From an uncultured Thiomonas sp. (GTDB taxonomy: Bacteria > Pseudomonadota > Gammaproteobacteria > Burkholderiales > Burkholderiaceae_C): DNA of 9,553 nt. Shown here piece by piece: positions 6,690-9,553 of the stretch. The stretch covers positions 1-9,553 of the forward strand of contig CALBRU010000201.1 of NCBI GenBank assembly GCA_937927695.1. Reading direction: 5' to 3'. The stretch's first letter is position 1; each line of letters begins with the position of its first letter. The position numbers and the translations under genes are program-made. Below the pieces are notes generated by a model that was given only the letters and a program-made list of their open reading frames with translations, was not told the DNA's origin and did not search any database.

Positions 6690-7481
6690 TTAGTTCATGC
6701 ACCAGCCGTGGCTGGCGACGATGGACTGGCCGGTGAGCGCGGCCGTGGGGAAGGCGGCGAGAAACAGCGCGAGATTGGCGATATCGGCGGTGGTGGTGAA
6801 CTCGCCATCAACGGTGTCTTTCAGCATCACGTTTTTAATCACCTCGTCTTCGCTGAGGTGCAGTTCTTTGGCCTGCTCGGGAATCTGCTTTTCCACCAGC
6901 GGGGTACGCACAAAGCCCGGGCAGATGACGTGCGAGCGCACGCCCTTGGGCCCGCCTTCCTTGGCCAGCACCCGTGCCAGCCCCAGCAGGCCGTGCTTGG
7001 CGGTGACGTAGGCGCTCTTGAGCTTGCTGGCCTCGTGCGAATGCACCGAGCCCATGTAAATCACCACGCCGCCTTTCTTGGCATACATGCCCGGCAGCAC
7101 CGCCTTGGTGGTGAGAAAGGCGCCGTCGAGGTGGATGGCGAGCAGCTTTTTCCAGTCGGCAAACGCAAAGTCTTCGATCGGGTTGACGATCTGGATGCCG
7201 GCGTTGGACACCAGAATGTCCACCGGGCCGAAGGCCTTGGCCACCGCTGCGCAGCCCGCGTTGACCTGCGCCTCGTCGGTCACGTTCATCGCCACACCCA
7301 TGGCCTTGCCGCCGGCCTTGTTGATGGCTTCGGCAGTGGCGTTGGCGGCGTCGAGGTTCAGGTCGGCGATGGCGACTTTGGCCCCGGCCTTGGCATAGGT
7401 TTGGGCAATTTCTTTGCCGATGCCGCTGGCGGCGCCGGTGATGATGGCGGTTTTGTCCTTGAGGCTGAGTTGCATGGTCAT
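6690..7481 (-). CDS. bdhA: 3-hydroxybutyrate dehydrogenase (NAD-dependent, short-chain dehydrogenase family)
   Basis: This enzyme converts D-3-hydroxybutyrate and NAD+ to acetoacetate and NADH, the step that follows breakdown of polyhydroxybutyrate. The 263-residue product has the cofactor loop TGAASGIG (15-22), SNAG (92-95) and the catalytic triad Ser145, Tyr158 and Lys162. The residues known to bind substrate in Pseudomonas fragi HBDH appear here at a constant offset of +3: Gln97, His147, Lys155, Gln199 and Trp260 are all present. This supports 3-hydroxybutyrate rather than a generic alcohol as substrate. The position matching Trp187 is Phe190. The frame is open 61 codons further upstream, into the kinase gene, but the ATG at 7481 is chosen because AGGAG lies seven bases before it and the family N-terminus begins there. 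It leads a two-gene operon with the patatin gene. Confidence 0.95.
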   Translation of the reverse strand: MTMQLSLKDKTAIITGAASGIGKEIAQTYAKAGAKVAIADLNLDAANATAEAINKAGGKAMGVAMNVTDEAQVNAGCAAVAKAFGPVDILVSNAGIQIVNPIEDFAFADWKKLLAIHLDGAFLTTKAVLPGMYAKKGGVVIYMGSVHSHEASKLKSAYVTAKHGLLGLARVLAKEGGPKGVRSHVICPGFVRTPLVEKQIPEQAKELHLSEDEVIKNVMLKDTVDGEFTTTADIANLALFLAAFPTAALTGQSIVASHGWCMN

Positions 7482-7488
7482 GGGGGGT

Positions 7489-7493
7489 CTCCT
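7489..7493 (-). promoter_or_regulatory. Ribosome-binding site of the 3-hydroxybutyrate dehydrogenase gene
   Basis: AGGAG on the minus strand stands seven bases before the ATG at 7481. It decides this start over the much longer open frame upstream. Confidence 0.75.
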
Positions 7494-7572
7494 GGTGGAA
7501 AGTAGGAAAGCAAGCGGGTTAGCGAGCCGATTGAAACGCAATTGCTGCAACGCGGCAAGCGCAGCGGCGTCA

Positions 7573-7600
7573 TGTATAAAGACTCGGTGATGGGCCTTAA
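7573..7600 (-). promoter_or_regulatory. Weak candidate promoter for the dehydrogenase-patatin operon
   Basis: On the minus strand TTAAGG (7595-7600) and TATACA (7573-7578) are 16 bases apart, in the 151-base gap (7482-7632) between the kinase gene and the dehydrogenase gene. The -35 box is poor (three of six matches) and the -10 moderate (four of six). The -35 overlaps a weak dyad (7592-7615, GGGCCTT and AAGCCC). The rest of the gap shows nothing else I can name. Confidence 0.3.
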
Positions 7601-7632
7601 CCTGGACTGAAGCCCGCCAAGAGACGGTTTTT

Positions 7633-9003
7633 TCAGCGCGGGAGCGTGTGCCCTGCGGGCGCAAAAATTACCCGCACCCGCAGCCCGCCCAGTGGGGAGG
7701 TGTCGAGTTCGATGCGGGCGTCGCAGCGCTCGGCCACGCTGCGCACGATGGCCAGCCCCAGGCCGCTGCCGCCGGGCGGGGCGTTTTCGCGGCGATAGAA
7801 GCGGTCGAACACGCGATCGCGGTCTTCGGGCGGAATGCCGGGGCCGGAGTCGTCCACTTCGAGCACGGCCATGCGTCGGGGTGCGGCTGCGCTGCCGGTT
7901 GCTTGCGCGGCGGGTGGCGCGGGCTGCATTTCGCAGCGCACCCGCACGTCCACCCGGCCGCCTGTGGGGGTGTAGCGCAGGGCGTTGTCCACCAGGTTGC
8001 GCACCAGAATGCGCAGACCGCTGGCCGGGGCGAGCGCCGCGCAGTCTTCGGCGTCTTCCATCCCGGCGTCAACGCAGCGGGTCTGGGCGAGTTCGACAGT
8101 GTCGGACAGCGCCAGGCGCGCAGTGTCGAGCAGGCTCACAGAGGTAAGTGCCTCTTCGGCGCCCGACTCGTTGCGCGCCAGCAGCAGCAGCTGTTCGACC
8201 AGATGGCTGGCGCGGTCGATGCCGCTTTCCAGTCGGGCCAGCGCCACGCCGCGTTGGGCGTCGTCATGCGCGCGGCCCAGCATCTGCACCTGCACTTTGA
8301 GTGCGGCCAGCGGCGAGCGCAGTTCATGCGCGGCATCGGCAACGAACATGCGCTGGGTATCGAAGGCCTGCCGGGTGCGCGAGAACAGGCCGTTCATCGC
8401 GCGCACCACGGGCTGCATTTCGCTGACCACGGGGTGCGGGTCGAGCGGGTCGAAGCTGGTGGCGGCGCGGTTCTCCAGCTCGCGCGACAGATCGCTCAGC
8501 GGTCGCAGCGAGCGTCGCACCACCCACGCAACGGCCAGCAGCAGCAGCGGCGCGATGACGGCCATCGGCCAGATGGAACGCAGCGCGAAGCCCAGCGCCA
8601 GCGCCTGTCGCGTGGCGGTACTCTGGCCGACCTGAATGGTGCGCCCCCCGGCCTGCATGGAATACACCCGCCACTGCTCGCCGCCAACCTGCACATTGGT
8701 GTAGCCCAGCACGGCTTGGCTGGGCAGCTCACTGCGTGGGCGCGAGACGTAAATGCGTTTGCCATCGGGGGCCCAGACCTGAACGACATAGTCCACATCG
8801 TTGCCCGCGCTGACATCGGGGCCGAAACCGGGCAGGCCCATATCGCCACTGGCGAGGCTGAGCGCGAGTTGCTGCAGGTGATAGTCGAACACTGCGTCGG
8901 CCTCGTTCATGGCGTTGCGGAACACAGCCACGGCCTGCACCAGGGCCGCCAGGGTGACGGCGACCGAGAGCAGCAGCAGCAGGCGGGCGCGCAGGGACTT
9001 CAA
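7633..9003 (-). CDS. Sensor histidine kinase, QseC-like
   Basis: The 456-residue membrane kinase pairs with the response regulator gene just upstream. Transmembrane helix 1 spans about 8-28, a periplasmic sensor region about 29-140, and transmembrane helix 2 about 143-163. A HAMP-like segment follows, then the phosphoacceptor H-box FVADAAHELRSPL with His226. The N-box LVRNLVDNALRYTP (333-346), G1 box DDSGPGI (384-390), F-box VFDRFYR (398-404) and G2 box GGSGLGLAI (411-419) are intact. The layout fits the QseC group. An Ala/Pro-rich insert of about 20 residues (358-378) sits between the N and G1 boxes. The start is a TTG at 9003, supported by a GGAGG site six bases upstream and by transmembrane helix 1 beginning there. 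It overlaps the regulator stop by four bases (TTGA), so translation is likely coupled. The signal sensed is unknown. Confidence 0.93.
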   Translation of the reverse strand: MKSLRARLLLLLSVAVTLAALVQAVAVFRNAMNEADAVFDYHLQQLALSLASGDMGLPGFGPDVSAGNDVDYVVQVWAPDGKRIYVSRPRSELPSQAVLGYTNVQVGGEQWRVYSMQAGGRTIQVGQSTATRQALALGFALRSIWPMAVIAPLLLLAVAWVVRRSLRPLSDLSRELENRAATSFDPLDPHPVVSEMQPVVRAMNGLFSRTRQAFDTQRMFVADAAHELRSPLAALKVQVQMLGRAHDDAQRGVALARLESGIDRASHLVEQLLLLARNESGAEEALTSVSLLDTARLALSDTVELAQTRCVDAGMEDAEDCAALAPASGLRILVRNLVDNALRYTPTGGRVDVRVRCEMQPAPPAAQATGSAAAPRRMAVLEVDDSGPGIPPEDRDRVFDRFYRRENAPPGGSGLGLAIVRSVAERCDARIELDTSPLGGLRVRVIFAPAGHTLPR

Positions 9004-9553
9004 TCGCCGCCTCCATCGCCGCCGCCGTCGCCGCTATCTCCGCCATCGTCAACGCTGTCGGCTTCTGGCGTGTGGCTGCCGTCACCGCCGCCATCACGGC
9101 TCGGGCTTGCGGGTGCGGGCTCCTTGGCGATCATGTAGCCCATGCCGCGAATATTGCGGATGAGGTCTGCGCCGAGCTTTTTGCGCAGGCTGTGAACGTA
9201 CACCTCCACCGCGTTGCTCGAAATCTCGTCCTTCCAGCTATAGAGTTTTTCTTCGAGCTGGGCGCGCGACAGAATCATGCCGGGGCGGGCGATGAGCGCT
9301 TCGAGCACGGCCCACTCGCGCTGCGACAGGGCGACGGGCTCGCCGTCCAGCAGGGCCTCATGCGTGGCCGGGTTGAGGCTGATGCGGCCGTAGCTGAACA
9401 CCGGCTCGGCCCGCCCCGCAGCGCGCCGCAGCAGCGCGCGGATGCGGGCGGAGAGTTCGTCGAGGTCGTAGGGCTTGAGCACATAGTCGTCGGCTCCGGC
9501 GTCGAGCCCGGCGATGCGCGCCGACACGGCATCGCGCGCGGTGGCGATAAGCA
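9000..9553 (-). CDS. OmpR/QseB-type response regulator, N-terminus cut by the window edge
   Basis: The visible 183 residues are the end of the receiver domain and the complete winged-helix DNA-binding domain. LIATARDAVSARIAG holds the conserved switch Thr, and GADDYVLKPYDLDEL the conserved Lys (residue 26 of the visible part). The missing part, about 70 residues, would carry the acidic pocket and the phosphorylated Asp. The effector domain has SQREWAVLEALI and the recognition-helix and wing signature SSNAVEVYVHSLRKKLG followed by IRNIRGMGYMI, as in QseB-like regulators. After that normal end the protein carries an extra tail of about 40 residues rich in Asp and Gly (GGGDGS, DDGGDSGDGGGDGGGD). 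The reading frame stays open to the right edge. The kinase gene starts within its stop codon. Confidence 0.93.
   Translation of the reverse strand, partial: LIATARDAVSARIAGLDAGADDYVLKPYDLDELSARIRALLRRAAGRAEPVFSYGRISLNPATHEALLDGEPVALSQREWAVLEALIARPGMILSRAQLEEKLYSWKDEISSNAVEVYVHSLRKKLGADLIRNIRGMGYMIAKEPAPASPSRDGGGDGSHTPEADSVDDGGDSGDGGGDGGGD
9010..9014 (-). promoter_or_regulatory. Ribosome-binding site of the sensor kinase gene, inside the regulator gene
   Basis: GGAGG on the minus strand is six bases before the TTG start of the kinase. It is formed by two Gly codons in the Asp/Gly-rich tail of the response regulator, so the tail codons double as the translation signal. This site decides the TTG as start. 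Confidence 0.75.

Noticed and set aside
6330..7505. Plus-strand open frame of 391 codons opposite the patatin and dehydrogenase genes
   Set aside because: It is antisense to two genes with intact catalytic motifs, and shows no domain of its own.
7612..7634. T-run (TTTTTT) after CCG...CGG on the plus strand as a terminator
   Set aside because: The stem is only three pairs and there is no plus-strand gene ending there. On the minus strand the run is A, not T.
7482..7664. 61-codon N-terminal extension of the 3-hydroxybutyrate dehydrogenase frame
   Set aside because: It would overlap the kinase gene end, lacks family similarity, and a good AGGAG site supports the start at 7481.
9003..9125. Triplet-like CGCC/CATCGCC repeats as a possible CRISPR or satellite array
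   Set aside because: The units are short, irregular and in frame with the response regulator tail, so they are coding low-complexity sequence.
7648..9138. Plus-strand open frame of 496 codons opposite the kinase and regulator genes
   Set aside because: It lies antisense to a well-supported kinase. The composition (Gly, His, Gln, Ala) and lack of any motif mark it as a shadow.

Overview
The window is GC-rich (about two thirds G+C by eye) and dense with genes. Long antisense shadow frames run through the real genes, as in high-GC Proteobacteria. The protein types (a beta-type RecG, an OxyR with Cys199/Cys208, an NAD-dependent 3-hydroxybutyrate dehydrogenase paired with a patatin, and a QseB/QseC-type two-component system) point to a betaproteobacterium, most likely of the order Burkholderiales. 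I cannot fix the genus from sequence alone. No tRNA, rRNA, CRISPR array, insertion sequence or phage gene is visible.

Left block (1-2108, all minus strand, read right to left): a small exported protein of unknown function, then after a 97-base gap holding a strong nested dyad, an RND-type membrane fusion protein. This overlaps by four bases (ATGA) the start of an RND heavy-metal efflux permease that runs off the left edge. It looks like a metal or cation efflux operon; the substrate cannot be read from what is visible, and no outer-membrane channel gene is in view.

Middle block (2255-5428, plus strand): recG (fork-reversal helicase), divergent from the efflux block, followed 66 bases later by oxyR (peroxide-sensing LysR-type regulator). 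A dyad with OxyR-like geometry (ATTG-N7-CAAT) lies just upstream of oxyR. A hairpin spans the short gap between oxyR and the convergent patatin gene.

Right block (5463-9553, all minus strand, read right to left): a response regulator (cut by the right edge) and a sensor kinase overlapping by four bases. After 151 bases comes 3-hydroxybutyrate dehydrogenase, and 12 bases later a patatin-family lipid acyl hydrolase. The last two look like one operon linked to polyhydroxybutyrate or ketone-body use. Whether the two-component system controls it cannot be told.

I see no clear new defence or mobile system. The points most worth a second look are the unrecognised exported protein and the dyad below it, the Asp/Gly-rich tail on the response regulator that also carries the ribosome-binding site of the kinase gene, the possibly leaderless recG start, the candidate OxyR site, and the dehydrogenase-patatin pair.
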